From: Progne subis subis
Lineage: Eukaryota > Chordata > Aves > Passeriformes > Hirundinidae
Reading direction: 5' to 3'
Assembly (NCBI GenBank): GCA_022316685.1
Contig: JAKJHU010000036.1
Span: 4,289,036-4,353,035, forward strand
DNA length: 64,000 bases
The notes under the pieces are model-generated. The model saw only the letters and a program-made list of their open reading frames with translations, did no database searches and had not been told where the DNA came from. A program made the translations under genes and the position numbers. Below, piece after piece: positions 48,296 to 61,500 of this stretch. Position 1 is the first letter of the stretch, and every line of letters starts with the position of its first letter.

Positions 48296-48690
48296 GGATC
48301 AGAGTGGCTTGGGCTGGAAGGGACTTCTGAAAATCATCTGGTTCAACCTCCCCTACAGCAAACAGGGGCACTGCCAGCTGGATCAGGTTGATCAGAGCCC
48401 TATCCAATCCATTCACTGCTTTAAACCCACTCATGGGTTTAAAACAGTGTTTAAACACCCGTTTCCAGGGATTGGGAATCTACAGCCTCACTGAGAAACC
48501 TTTTCCGTTGTTCACCATTCTCATTGTAAAGTATTTCCTACTTACAACTAATCTGAATCTACCCTCTACAATGTCTCTTATAAAACTCTTCCACTAAGAA
48601 TTTCTCACCAGAAGCACCTCAAAAAACCCCATAAAATATCTTTAGGACCCAGCATAGAACCTTTGTTGTCTTCTCCTTGCTGCAAAACAA
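48296..48690 (-). mobile_element. CR1 LINE fragment, 3' UTR
   Basis: The plus strand has 'gtggcttgggctggaaggga' and 'atcatctggttcaacctccc', the reverse of a CR1 3' UTR, then a decayed remainder to about 48690. It contains a perfect 10-bp inverted repeat at 48420-48443. The extreme 3' repeat tail is missing. Confidence 0.88.
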
Positions 48691-51600
48691 ATGGAAAAAC
48701 GAGAGGTTTCAAAATATGCCTAGGAAATTCAAGCCATTCTACAAAAATGAATGAACTTAATACTCATGCTGAACCAACCTACCAGGAATACATTTTTATT
48801 TAAGCCGAGAGATTTGTCTTGTGCCTTCCCTCTGACCACTGCTGTAGTGGCATGAGAGACTGTATATTTAGTCGGAGACACCTCTACAAGTTCAAAGATT
48901 TTACTTAGAAACTAAATGGCAACAATGTAGGCAATACAAGACCCAACCAAAATGAGATGCTACACAAGTAGGCCACCATCGTTATTATTCTGGAGGTTAA
49001 ATAGGTCAAGGATAGAAAAGATTCATTTACATCTGAATCAGGGTTTACAAACTAAAGTTCTTAGCATCTCCCTTTTTGTCCTTGCAAACTCTCTTCCTCA
49101 GTTTGCAATTATTAGGAAGATAGATAAAACTGGCACAAAAATGGTAACTAACATCTGTGCCTTAGTGGGTACAGAAACATGAAATCAGTGAGCGTTCTAA
49201 ATACTGCGTATTTGTGCAACTTCCCTTCCTGCTAAAATTACATTAATTCACCATCTGGAAGGAACACCATTTAGAACTATATGAGCATTTAAGTACCCAC
49301 TTTGGATTAAATTTGTGGTTGTTGTAAATACCCCTGATTTAGCTTTGATTTGTTCTTTATTAAGCTTGCCAAATATGTAATAGTTAAATCAGAAGTAGTT
49401 TTGCTGTTTGAACTTAAAAAATGTAATAGGCAGATGGATTCAAAAAATGAGCCAAAAAATTGCTTTCTTTTTACAATCTGCATATTTATGACACTGCTTT
49501 AATATTGTCTCCATTTGCTACATTTTACTTTCAACCTCCTTCTGAAAGACTGCATAAAACACAACCAATCCATATTCTTAAAGCAATTTCTGGGATTTTT
49601 CAGGTACGCAAACTGCTTGGATTTGGTTCGAAATCAATACTAACAAATCAGCAGTGGAAAAATTATTATGAGTTTAGGAATTAGCTCTTAGGCTGTATGT
49701 TTACAGAAGACAAAAGATAAAGCTAAGAAAAATCTGTGACTCACAGATGGTGACATATATCTCTGTCTCTACTGAATAGAAAATGCAACTGCAGTTAAAA
49801 AATACTGAGCCTGAGCCATGCACTTTCAAACTATGAACCTTGTTTTTTCCTAATTTGCTGTGTTTAAAGCTTTTAGTAGTGTTTCTGCAAGAGCACCTCA
49901 GTGAGGTGTGCAGTCTGACAGCTACTGCAGAGATGATGACCACAGCAATTGACCTCCTATAAAAAGGACAATGGGAAACAACATGTTTTACAAGAAACCT
50001 TACAGTGTTTGAAGAAGGATTTTTAAGGACCCAGTGTTATAGACCCATTAGAAGCCTTTCTGGTTTGCCTAAACATTATATATGCATTTAAAAATATTAT
50101 AAACTTAGTAAGTTCCAGGCATACTGAATGCTTGCAAAAAACACATCTGGGAATGCACCATGCCTACTTTTCCCTGCAGTCACCATTTTGAAGCTGCTGA
50201 GAAATTTAGCTGCTGGCTCACTGTCTCTGAAATGCCATAAGAAGTAAGAATTCCTGTGCCAAGTCAAATCTGTAGCCCCTTTTAGCACAGTACAGTAGGG
50301 TATCTGTCTCTGGCAGAGACCAGAACAGGATGCTTCAGTAAAATGAATGTGGTTATCCAAACAGATATAATTTGGATGATTTTAGACCAAGCCTTAAGTT
50401 AGAAAATCTCATTTTCTGCAATGTTGTAGGAGAACAAGGTCAGCTTTGAAAACAAACAAATTTCTATTGATCTAGAGTCTGTTACCAGATTTGGTAGAAA
50501 TTCAAGGACAGATTAAAAATTCCAGCAGCTCTGAAAACAGAGAGTAAATTAATTGGGTATTGAATTATCTCCCAGTCTAATTCTAGCTTTTTGTGACCAA
50601 TATAATAACATACATTTATGAGTTCATGAACAGTCTTCAGCTGAAGCATTTTCTCCTCTAAAAGGACTACAGCTTGGTCTTTTTACAGGTCATGATAAAC
50701 TTACATAATGGTACCTCTATGGAAACCAAAATGTAAAGTCACCATTAGAAAATGTATGTACAAGGCCAATTCAAAGCTAATAAGATAACAATATTGGAAC
50801 TAGCAGAAGTGAGAAATGTTCTATATACATATACAAAATAAGACTGATAACTGTAATACAATTTCCAGCCAACAGAGAAATTACTGGAACAAGTATATCA
50901 CAAATATCAGTAAGGGTGTGAATTGGAGTCACTGAGGGAAAGATTAAATCAGAGGCAGTGTTTTTGATTGGAGGGGATGACAATGGTATTTCTTCTGGTG
51001 GTATGAATGAAAAATTGCTAAAACAGGTAAAATGTACTACCAGCTGACACCAGCTACTCTTCTCAATGAAAAATTGCAAAGATCAGCTGGACCCCAACCA
51101 GAAGACTCTAGCAGCTCTGTGCAGGAGCCAAATGCCTACTGGAATTGCACCTATTTGTACAGCATAAACTATGATGCACATATGTGGCAATGGAAAATGC
51201 AGTCAGACTGCAATAATATTTTCAGCAGAACAGGTTTTCAACTTTAAAAGATACCTTTTGGGGAAAATGTAATTTGTTATTTGCAATTCCATGGCCTTCA
51301 TTAGAGTGAACCTGGCTTCAATGTCACATCAGGTTGAAATCTCCTACAGCAATACAAATTATCTAATGTACTGGAAATGCAGTACACAGCCCAACACTCT
51401 AACCAACAATGTGCAACCACGTTATTATAGATCAGTTATCTCTACTGCGTAACAAAACTTGGAAATACTCTAACTACTAAGAACTGTACTACATTTTCTT
51501 CACAGAGCAGCCTTAAAATCCAAGTTAACAACAGCTTCAAAGTCAGCTGTACAACGCCAACCTGGATATTCTGGGATAACTTTTCTAATTCAGCAAAGTA

Positions 51601-52666
51601 TTTTCATAGCTCCAAACAATATACTTTTTTCAGTTTATGTCTCAGGTACTTTTAAATATTGTCACTGCTCTTTTCTCATTCATGGAATTCCATAACTTCA
51701 AACTGGTATATTACTAGAATTTACTGTACCCTAAATTAAATCTATCTCCTAATACTTTTGTTCCTAACAGAATTCTCAGACTCTAGATATAAACAAACAT
51801 CATCACCAGCTTCACTTTTTCAAGCAATAGGATTATTCCTGTCCTATTCAGGTATTTCCTTGCAATGCTAATACTAAGAGAGTTCAAGATTAGACAGACA
51901 GGCCCTGAGGGTAACAGGTAACACTGAGGTGAAGGTAAACCACTATTGCTATTATATGAAGATACAGGATCTCTTGCAAAATGCTCATACTTCCGATTTC
52001 CTTTTCCCACAATCATCAAAATATAAATGTTTTCCATCTTTCCATTGAAAACCTGGGATTATTTTATTGCTTACTGAATTTAAGAGATCCTTTGACAGCA
52101 AGTATGTAAATAATAAATTTTTATGTAAGAAAGTTTTAGAAAAGTCACTTATGATATTACTCCCCTCAGCAAGAGAAATAGAAACAACTAATTAAACATT
52201 TGGTTTAATATGTATACTCGATCTTAATTTCAGATTTGTTTTACTTTTTTTTTCCCTTACATACAAGAAAGACACTATTTCTCTACCAGCTATGCATGAC
52301 ACAAGCTGACAGATATGATAAAACTTGCTGTTTTGACTTATTTTTGCTGAAGGATTTAATTTATGTCAGAAAATAGTAATTGGCAGTATCCCATGGCATT
52401 CATTCCTTACCTGCACCAGTGATCAAGAAAACAGCATGACTCAAAAAGAATCTAAAAGTTTCAATGATAAAGATTTTTTTGAACTTCAGATCAACAGGCA
52501 GACATATGGACGTAACAGAGAACATATTCCACAGATAGTTTCATGGATATTTATATTGCAAATTTGCCCGTATTCCACACATGCTATGAGTGGTTTTATC
52601 AGTTTTTTTCAGACAGTGTTTCCATGAAGCTCGATTTGTTATAGTGATAAAAATTACAGCATTATT

Positions 52667-52765
52667 ACAGAATCACAGAATCATTAAGGTTGGAAAAGAC
52701 TTCCAGGATCATTGAGTCCAACTTTTACTAATAACCACCTTGTCTATTAGACCCGATAATTCATA
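52667..52765 (-). mobile_element. CR1 LINE fragment, extreme 3' end
   Basis: A 100-bp remnant whose plus strand reads 'acagaatcacagaatcatta' then 'aggttggaaaagacttccag' and 'atcattgagtccaactttta', the reverse of a CR1 terminus. It retains the ATTCTGTG-type tail at its low-coordinate end. Confidence 0.88.
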
Positions 52766-55504
52766 AGTTACAAAAGCAAACAGGTCTCACACCTAACTGT
52801 AAAACAAAATATCCAAAAGAATGGTGAAGGGCAACAATATCTTCAAAAAATTACAGAATTTTAGTGGCAGTGATGTGGCACCTGAGTTTAATCTCAACTG
52901 GCTAAAAGAATCTCAAGGAATGAAAGAGATACTATTCAAGCAAACTGGCTGTTCATCCTAGAAGAGCAAATACCTGCTTAGAGACATGGATGTGTACTAC
53001 AGGAGTACTATATTAAGTTATTTATAACTACTTAGGAAACAAAAAACAATGGGAATCACATTAGTAGTATTTATAGCAAGTATTCATGTTGTCAGATGGA
53101 TTTTGAATAATGTCCCAGGCTGGGAACATGGCATTGTAGATCTTGGCTCAGATTACTGGAGAGATAAACTGGGAGATGTGCAGAACAGTCAGACACATTC
53201 ACAGTTCCTGTCTTTAAACTTGGTTCTCAATGAGATTGCTGAGCCAGTTAGGACAAGTGAGAGAAGAGGAAACTGAAACTTTCTAGGTATATCATTGCTG
53301 CAGCCTAGTCTCCAAGCCAGGTCTGGCTTCCCCTCTGTCATGCTACTTTTTTCTAGCAAGAACTTTCTGTACAGCTAAGAAAACACAAGTTACCAACAGC
53401 ATGCAAAAGCTTTCTGTGACACCTACTTTTCTGATTTTGATCAAAATACATTCAAATATGTTTCTACCATTTGTTCAAAATAAAATGTTCAGTCATCATC
53501 TTCAAGTTCTTGTGAGGATGGAAACCCTCACTCCCCCAGGCAGAGACAACACCTGCCAGAAGGCAATGCCACTAGCTTTAAGGGGTTTTATGCTGTTTTT
53601 ATACAGAACTGCAGATTACATCAATGTAAGTAGAGTAGATTAACTTGATTATTGCAGAAAAATCAGATCTTACATTTCTGCTTGAAGAAAAAGTTAGAGA
53701 GACACTGATAGAAACCAAGAGTCAACGATACACAGTCATTGCATATCAATTAAGGATTGATATCTCCATGCAGAGTGATAACTGAGACCAAAGCATTTTA
53801 TGTAAGTTGTTAAAAAGAATTATGTGTGGATTCAAAAAATACAACGTTATACTGTTATGTGAAATTTTACTTCTGTTTTAATGTTTTAAATAAAGTTCCT
53901 ATAATAATAATAACCTACCATTTACTGATACATTGCAACAGTCCAGTAAATATTTAAAAATATAAATGTTCAGTATTTTTCACTTTCACAGTGCCACTGT
54001 GTTAAATAAGTCCCAGAGTTAATCAGATACTTGGTATACCTTACTCTTTCTAAAAGGCTGATGGAACAAGATCTCATGTAGTAAAGAAGATCATGTAAGA
54101 CCAACACAGAAATGTCACCAGAGCTATGGAAAGAAACACAGATGTGTTTTTTCCATGCTGTCAGCATATATGTATGCATGAGAGAAGTATACAGTTCACC
54201 TTTACAGACAGACAGGCTACAAGAGAATACCTCTTCAAATACCTAAATTTAGTTTCAGCTTAGTACATAGTGTATGTTCTCACATGAAGGACATCCACTA
54301 TTACTTAAAAATAACCTGATTTACCCAGCATTAAATTATAGTTACCTAGAACAGGAAAAATATTTTTCATGATTACAGTGTGCATAGAAATCCAGGTGAT
54401 GTAAAACGTATCACAAATTTGTAGTCTGTGTTAATGCATTTTCAGTAGCCCCAGCTAGACTGCCATAGTGTTTTTGTGTTAAACTCTGACCCTTTTATTC
54501 TTTTGGAAAAGGTGCTTAAAAAAATGTTGCTGAATGTTTTTTTCAAATCCTGTACCTGGATTCTAGTCCTAATGTCAGTCATTCCCCATCTGGGAGATGG
54601 TCTCTGCCTTCAACAGCAATGCTTTGTAACTGGAGAGCCAAGAGAATCCAGCATTAAAACTTAAAGCCAGGGACACTCCCATCAAGATCAAGAGGGAGAA
54701 GGACAGAAAGAGGGTACAAAGCAAACAGCTTGCTTTATTTTTGTGGATTTTTAAATCTTGCTTTTTTGAAATCGTGCTGGTTGTCCATTTTGGTATTTCA
54801 TTGAAAAAAACCAACTGATTTTTTGTCCTCCCATGTTGGTTTCATACACACAAAAATAAATAAAAGATTTAAAAATAGGAAAAGTATGGCTTACTTTATA
54901 GTCATGCCTATAGTGTAGGCTCAGGTTCAGACTTGAATGTGAATTCAGTCATCAGGATTATCCAGTATTTTTAGACACAGATTTATCCTACCTTAAATAT
55001 AGTTCAGTCCAATTAACTAAATAGGCAGTGAAATCTGGCAGTGAAAAAAATAAAAGTTTTGATTCTATCACAAGAGACACATGACACAGTGAGTGACACA
55101 TCCAGGAATGGCTACTAGCTTGTGAATTTTCTCTTTCAGAAACCAAAGCTACCAAACCATAACTTTAGCCTGCGTCCAAAAAAATCTTCTCCAGCAGACA
55201 ATCTAACAAAGAATGATTCTCATCTATATTATGTTTAATCCCCAGGTTTGTTTCAGTTTATCTCGTGAGTCATGAGCAGAAAAATCACGGAATTTACCAG
55301 ATCCTCATTCACAGTCCTCCTTACATGAAGCCCTAAGAACTCCTATGTCACATCTCTTCTACCCCTATAGTCTTGTGGATGTTAAATCTCCAGGCATACA
55401 CAATTTCCAAATCCAACACTCTTCTTAAAAAAGGTCTGAATTACATTTCTTAACCATCCACTCAGAAGTTTGTAACTTGACTATTTAATTATTGTTCTGT
55501 TTAC

Positions 55505-55558
55505 CTCTTTTCCAGGAAGGCCTTCTGGTCCTGGTTCTCCTTTATCTCCTTTTTCACC
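55505..55558 (-). CDS. COL19A1: COL19A1 exon, 54 bp, most 5' exon in window
   Basis: On the minus strand the acceptor reads ...attcttttag and the donor GAG|gtaaac. The 18 codons read GEKGDKGEPGPEGLPGKE, six perfect Gly-X-Y triplets. The first half is charged (Lys-Gly-Asp and Lys-Gly-Glu pairs that stabilise triple helices) and the second half is richer in proline. The 54-bp size is the classic collagen unit exon. The donor lacks G at +5 and looks moderate. It is separated by 7.8 kb from the next exon (47649-47702). No exon was recognised upstream to 64000. Confidence 0.9.
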
Positions 55559-58500
55559 CTAAAAGAATTAATATTTATTTTATTATATTTACTCATGGCA
55601 AATACTAACCCACAACGCTTTTTAACAGGAAAAATAATTTACCATTCCGGTCTGTTCTGCATGAACATTGCTGGATGCACAAGAAAAACTATTTCTTACA
55701 TTGCAACAGAAATTCTTTTCAAATAAATGTCCCTGAAAAATGTCTAGCACTCTGGTAGGGACAGTTCTCTGTACTTCATAGTGTCACTGAACATCCACGA
55801 AAGCTCACCAAAGAAGAACATTCTTGTTTCTTTCTGTGTTTCAAGAACAAGGTAGTGAAACAGAAATTACATCAGTGAACAGTTTTGTTCTTGAAAATCC
55901 TAATCTTAATATTACATATTTTCTTTTTATTCTGAGATTCAGTTTTGTTATCAGATGCTTAAAGTAAGTGTTTATTTACAAAGTCCTCAGTATTATCATT
56001 TTTCTTTGACCTATACTGGCATACAGTTCACTATTAGCATTTGAAAAAATGGAAACAACTTTTGCTCTGAAAGTTTTCGTACAAGTATGAATATGAACAA
56101 CATTATTAATCAGAAGAAAAAAAAAATGGTGGGAAGGTTCCTTCAGAATTGACTATAGCTGGTTCCTGAGTTTGCTCATGAAACACTGACTACAGAACAC
56201 AATAATCTTTGCACAATACATGAAAGAATTCAGTTCCATGTTAACTCTAGCTACCATGCTATTCTAATTAAGATATATTTCATCAAAGTGAATAAAATAC
56301 AGCCGCTAAAGAAGCATAATTTGAGAGAAAATACCATCCAGAAGCAACAAGCCTAAAGAGCTCTATAATTGCATCTCTGTCCCTCAAATGAAGTTTGTCA
56401 AATCAAAAATGAAGTTTGTCAAATCAAAATAAGCAATCATAAAGTAACGCAATTCTGATAGAAGTACAAGGATTGACTTAATTAGAGTCCAAGCCCTTCA
56501 TATAAACCAAAGAAAACAAAGAGCTCTTCAATGAATTTCCATTATTTCCAGGGAAGTACATTTGTCTGAGCAGAAACTATTCATTATACCAACATCATCG
56601 TGATAATTCTGTTAGGTAAATGGCATTGAACTGAGATCATTCAGCTAACTCCATTTGTGACACAGTCCTGATTCAGAGCTATTTCTCCCGTGGCAATGAC
56701 AGAGGGCATTTCATCTAATAATCAGTTTTACAAAATGAGGTTGTATGAGTTTTGTCAAACAACTGAAGCCTACTAACAAATTAGCAGCAGCAAACTGTGA
56801 ATTTAATAATCCCACTCCTAAGATGGTTTTGCTGGTTCATTTTTTCCATTTTAATACATCTTGTTGATACGAAACTTAATGCTACACATTAGCTTGAATC
56901 ATACAGTTGAGGTTTTCCCTCAAGTATTCCCTTTCTTACTGGCCAAAAAAAAACCCCACCAGATAAATCTGCACATTTACTGCAAAGTTCAAATGACACC
57001 AAAGAGTTATAGGAATTTAACCCTTATTATTTTAGTATGTTTAAACTGTAGAGCCCTCTTTGTTCTACAGATTAAGACACTGGTTGAGATAGTAATTTTA
57101 TTTCACTGTCAATTTAAAAAAAAACCTAGCTGAAATCCCAGGGGTACTGTTCTTTTTAAATAGCTCACTTAAACTTTTAGAACTGCAAAAATGACATTTT
57201 ACTTTTCATCATTCTGACATACGGAACTTTTAATACTCTTTCAGGTATTTCATCTAGTATCACTTACACTGCTACCAACTTGCAACAGTTATAAAGGTAC
57301 ATACATAGATTGGACATAATATCTCCTCATCTGAATATATTTCTAGAAGATTTGCAAATAGTTCCAATTTATGGAGCTTGTTTTTTCTTCTATGGCTTGT
57401 GTACCTTCTTTAACATTTTAAGAAAAATGATGCAAATATGTACAGATTTGCTTCAGAAGTTGTAGCATCCTGTAAATGCCTTGATGTATAGGTGGAAACC
57501 AGAGGCAAAAGTATCTTGTCATCATTTGTTATGCAACATCTACATTGCCATAAAAAGCTAAACAGGGAGCCTAACTAAAAGATGCCTGTCCCTTCACCCT
57601 CAGTTATCCTTTGCTTTGCTGTGAGATGAGCAGTACGTGTTGGTGAATGTGCCTTTTCCTCCCCAGCAGGCAGAGAGTGATTTCCAAATGCTGCCAGGCA
57701 GCTCCAGACACATACAAGTGTGGCTGGTGAATGCAGGGGAGAAAGAACCCCCCCATTCCTTATGATTTACACAATATTTGGATTTAAGATGTTTCTTGGT
57801 TTCTTTGACGTAATGACAGAACGCACCACCTTTAATTGAGCCTTGGATCTCTGCAGAGCCCCTGGCTTTCTGCCAGGTGGGAGACTTTACTATGAACATA
57901 TTCCTATTTTTTAATGGAGTACACAACTTGTACTTGCCAAGCCTGTCATATGGAATGTCCATGTTCTCTGTGAAGCCAGAATTCAAACCAAACAGAGGTC
58001 CAATTTTTACAATTTATTCTCACAAGAGCTGAGCCAAGTCATGCTCATTTCTGTCTTTATGAAGCACACTATACTGCATAATTAACAGCTTCAAATCTAG
58101 CCAATCTGCAGAGTCGCCAAAGCCACTCTGCAGTGTAGAGGAGGCTGTTAATAATCACCATTGTGACTTTGTGGCAATGTACCTTAGAGATTAACAAAAA
58201 GAGAGAAAAATGTGTTAATGTCACATGATGTGCTCCTGCCTGCTTATACCACATTCAGATGAGAAGAGTAAAGACTATTTATTGCAAAAACAGGATGACA
58301 AAACTCTGAAAGCATCAAGCCCTTTTTATTAGTTAACTAAAACTAACCTGATGTTACACTGAATTATTTGTATTTCTTCGGGTCAATTCTCCATTCCATT
58401 GCCCTGATGGAACAAGCTGATGGGGTTGCTCCAGATTAACTGCTGGGAGGGATTCAGTCTGCTGTGTGTAACAGTGGCTGCACTGAATTCAGTGATAGCA

Positions 58501-61500
58501 TTCATTAATTAGGGCCAGGGGTACAGCCACAGCCTCTCCAACATGAGAGTACCAGCCTCTGACTCACTTCACTTTAAGATTGCCTCATTTTCCTTGCACA
58601 GTATTTCCCCCATGTTAGAATGGCAAAGTAATATATCTGGAAATAAAATACATTAAGACCTAAAAACTGAACTCAAAAGATAAAGATTTTTCTGCAACAC
58701 TGCCCTGTTAATGATACAAATCAGGAATTTCTGATATCAGTTTTTGGAAGAATTTTAAAGTGACATTGTTAACACTTGCTGAATTACTCTCCAAAGTACA
58801 CAAGTTATACAATACCATTAAGTCAGTGTGGACACTTTATAATTTTAAACCTGTGAAACTCCACAATTATACCTACATATCTTTCAGACAGTTATGACTT
58901 GTTATTTTGTTAATATTTTTTCCCTATTATGTTACAGGTCAGTCTTAGCAGAGTGCTCTACATAAATTATATTTCTTGTGACCACTTCACCATAGTTTCT
59001 TTCAAACTATTCTCAGCTCATACTAATGCTTATTGATTTTTGAGTAAGTTATGAATTAAAAAAATCTACATCTTCAGTTAAAAAACCCTAACCTTTGTTT
59101 CTTTCTGATTATCTGATAGATGTCTGAAGAGCTGGGGATATGAAGAGCTCCACCCCAATGATATGCTTACTGTCCAACCTGTAAATCTTCCAAAGAATAT
59201 GGGACAGAGTGCTTTAGGAAAACAGCAATACACAGGATGAAGCACCTCAGGACTGCTGAGAGACTGTACCATTTAAAAGGAGTGGAAAGCAAGGCAAACT
59301 AATGATTTTGTCTCAGTTCAGACTGGGAGGTACTGTGGAAGGAAAAATAAGAGTGATACATGAAGCTCATTTCCAAACAGGCTGTAAACTTGTAGAATAA
59401 AGAGTATTTCCTAAGCAGGGTCAGAAAGAGACAGCATAATACATTGCAGAAATACACTTCTATTATAGAAAACAAAAAACAACAGAAATGATGAGGAAGG
59501 ATGTCACCTCAAAACCTGTGTCTTCCCAAGCTATGAGTTTTGGGTACTCAGACAAAGGAATAGATCACAAAGCTTTATAGAGATCAGACAGTTTAGTAGA
59601 TAAACTGATCAAGAAATAATGACCAACAACCTGCTGATTCCAAACTGAGCCTTTGCTGTATTGTGGAAGAGTCCTGAACAAGTGTTGTGCCTGAACATAT
59701 TGGATATTATGTCAGGAGAAAGGTCTTTCCTTCCTGCTTTTTTTACATAGACTGAGCAATACTGAAAATATTCACAATGGCTAGTTACTGCTTGGTGTCA
59801 CGTGTCACATTCCTAAGCAAGCTCTTAGCATTTCTAACCAGAGAGGCCATATAAAGGCAAATTACCACCTCAGCTAAAGGCAAGACCTTAGGCACAGAAC
59901 AATCTGAATCTAGGCCAGCCTAAGGCTGCAAAGTTGCACCAATGAACTGCCTCATTCTGTCATCAGGAATAAGGCAGCCATCCATTTTTACTCTTTGTAT
60001 AAAAAACTTAAAATGCAAAATTATTTGGATCAATTAGAACAGCAACCAAAAAAAACAACCCAACAAAACCCAATTCAAACCCCAAGTCCAAAAAAATTTC
60101 AGTGTAGTATTCTCCAAATGGAGAAATACAGTGCACAAACAAAAATAACCCTTGCAGCACTACTGCAGAAAAGGATCTGGGTATTGTCATGGATCACGTA
60201 GTGCACAGAAACCTGTAACACAAAGACATTTTTAAAAGGCTAAACTCCATTCTCCATTTGTCAAATGCAAGCTGAAAAAAACCCCCAATTATTCTAGATT
60301 ACTTGTCACAGATGAGAAGAGTGCAAAATACCAGCTCGTTCAGGGCATCGTATTTTTCTGCTCTTCCCCAAACTAGAATGATAGAAAGTGTGAAAAAAAA
60401 AAGTCAGGAGGAAAGAATGGACATAGGACATGCTGATGGATCTCAATTATGGGGAAAAAATGCTATAAATGGGACATCAAGGTTTCCATACTGATAATAC
60501 AAATAACAGATTTCATTTGTAGCCAAATGGGACATGGAGGGTGGAATTTGTGTTAAAAAGGCAGAGAAGTACTGTAATGACCTAAGATTAGAACGAATTT
60601 GCCTTAAAATTGTTAGAATAATTTTTCTTGAGAATGCTCTAAGCAGGCTTGATAATACTCCATTGTATGCATGTCTTCCTGTGGGTGAGGCAGATAGAAC
60701 CCTGAACCCTATTTCAGGATAACATTTCCTCCCAACTGCTCCTGGGTCCTGCTATGATTGCTCTCTCTTGAAAAATGTGTCAAAGTCACATGTCAAAATA
60801 GTTTTAGCTTTTCTTAGGATGATGTCCCTGCTGAGTAAAGATTACAGTGTTTACAGGTACATGTCTTAAGGAGACAAAACGCTCTCATTTAACAATGTCT
60901 CTTTTCTCATGAAGGTGTTGAAAGATAGACACATTAATATAAATGCCAACAATATACAGAATAACAATATGACTGAGATGTAAGCCTTAAATAATGTCCA
61001 ATTCTATTATTTCACATCTAGAAAATGCCACAGCAAGACTATCAGCAATGCCTGATTGAAAACACAAGAGAAGAGTCCTATGATCTCTTAAAGTGTTCCT
61101 TACTGAATCTCATCTTGGTTATTATCTTTGGTATAATTCTATCCTGTGGAAATCTAAGAGATTGCCTAAAATCCCCTAGTGCTGACCAGACCCAAAGATC
61201 CTTAATGAAACAAATAACAAAAGGGATTAAGATGTGGTGTAATAATCGGAAAAGATAAGATACACAGAACACATATTCATCTAAGAGACTTGTTAAGGTA
61301 AAGGTAAAATAAAGACACAACCTCATCCTTCTGGGTAATAGATACTAGCCAGCATAAGAAGAAAAAATACTGAGATTTTGGCTGACTCTTGCTTGCTACA
61401 GTGTATGCAAATCTAATCACAATCTCACATTTAGTTTGTTTTTCAATAATAAATGTCCCAACATAAATAATTAATGTCCTAATCAAGCTTAAGATGCTCA

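Larger units (their letters stand above)
47703..55504 (-). other. COL19A1 intron, 7802 bp
   Basis: Two minus-orientated CR1 fragments (48296 and 52667); otherwise AT-rich sequence with short unsupported frames. Confidence 0.7.

Noticed and set aside
57600..58260. Possible upstream collagen exon
   Set aside because: The segment has some CC-rich words, but no frame gives Gly every third residue and no paired AG/GT borders were found.
61025..61258. 77-codon plus frame with a hydrophobic segment like a membrane anchor
   Set aside because: Short, AT-rich, without splice or promoter context; hydrophobic stretches are common in random AT-rich frames.
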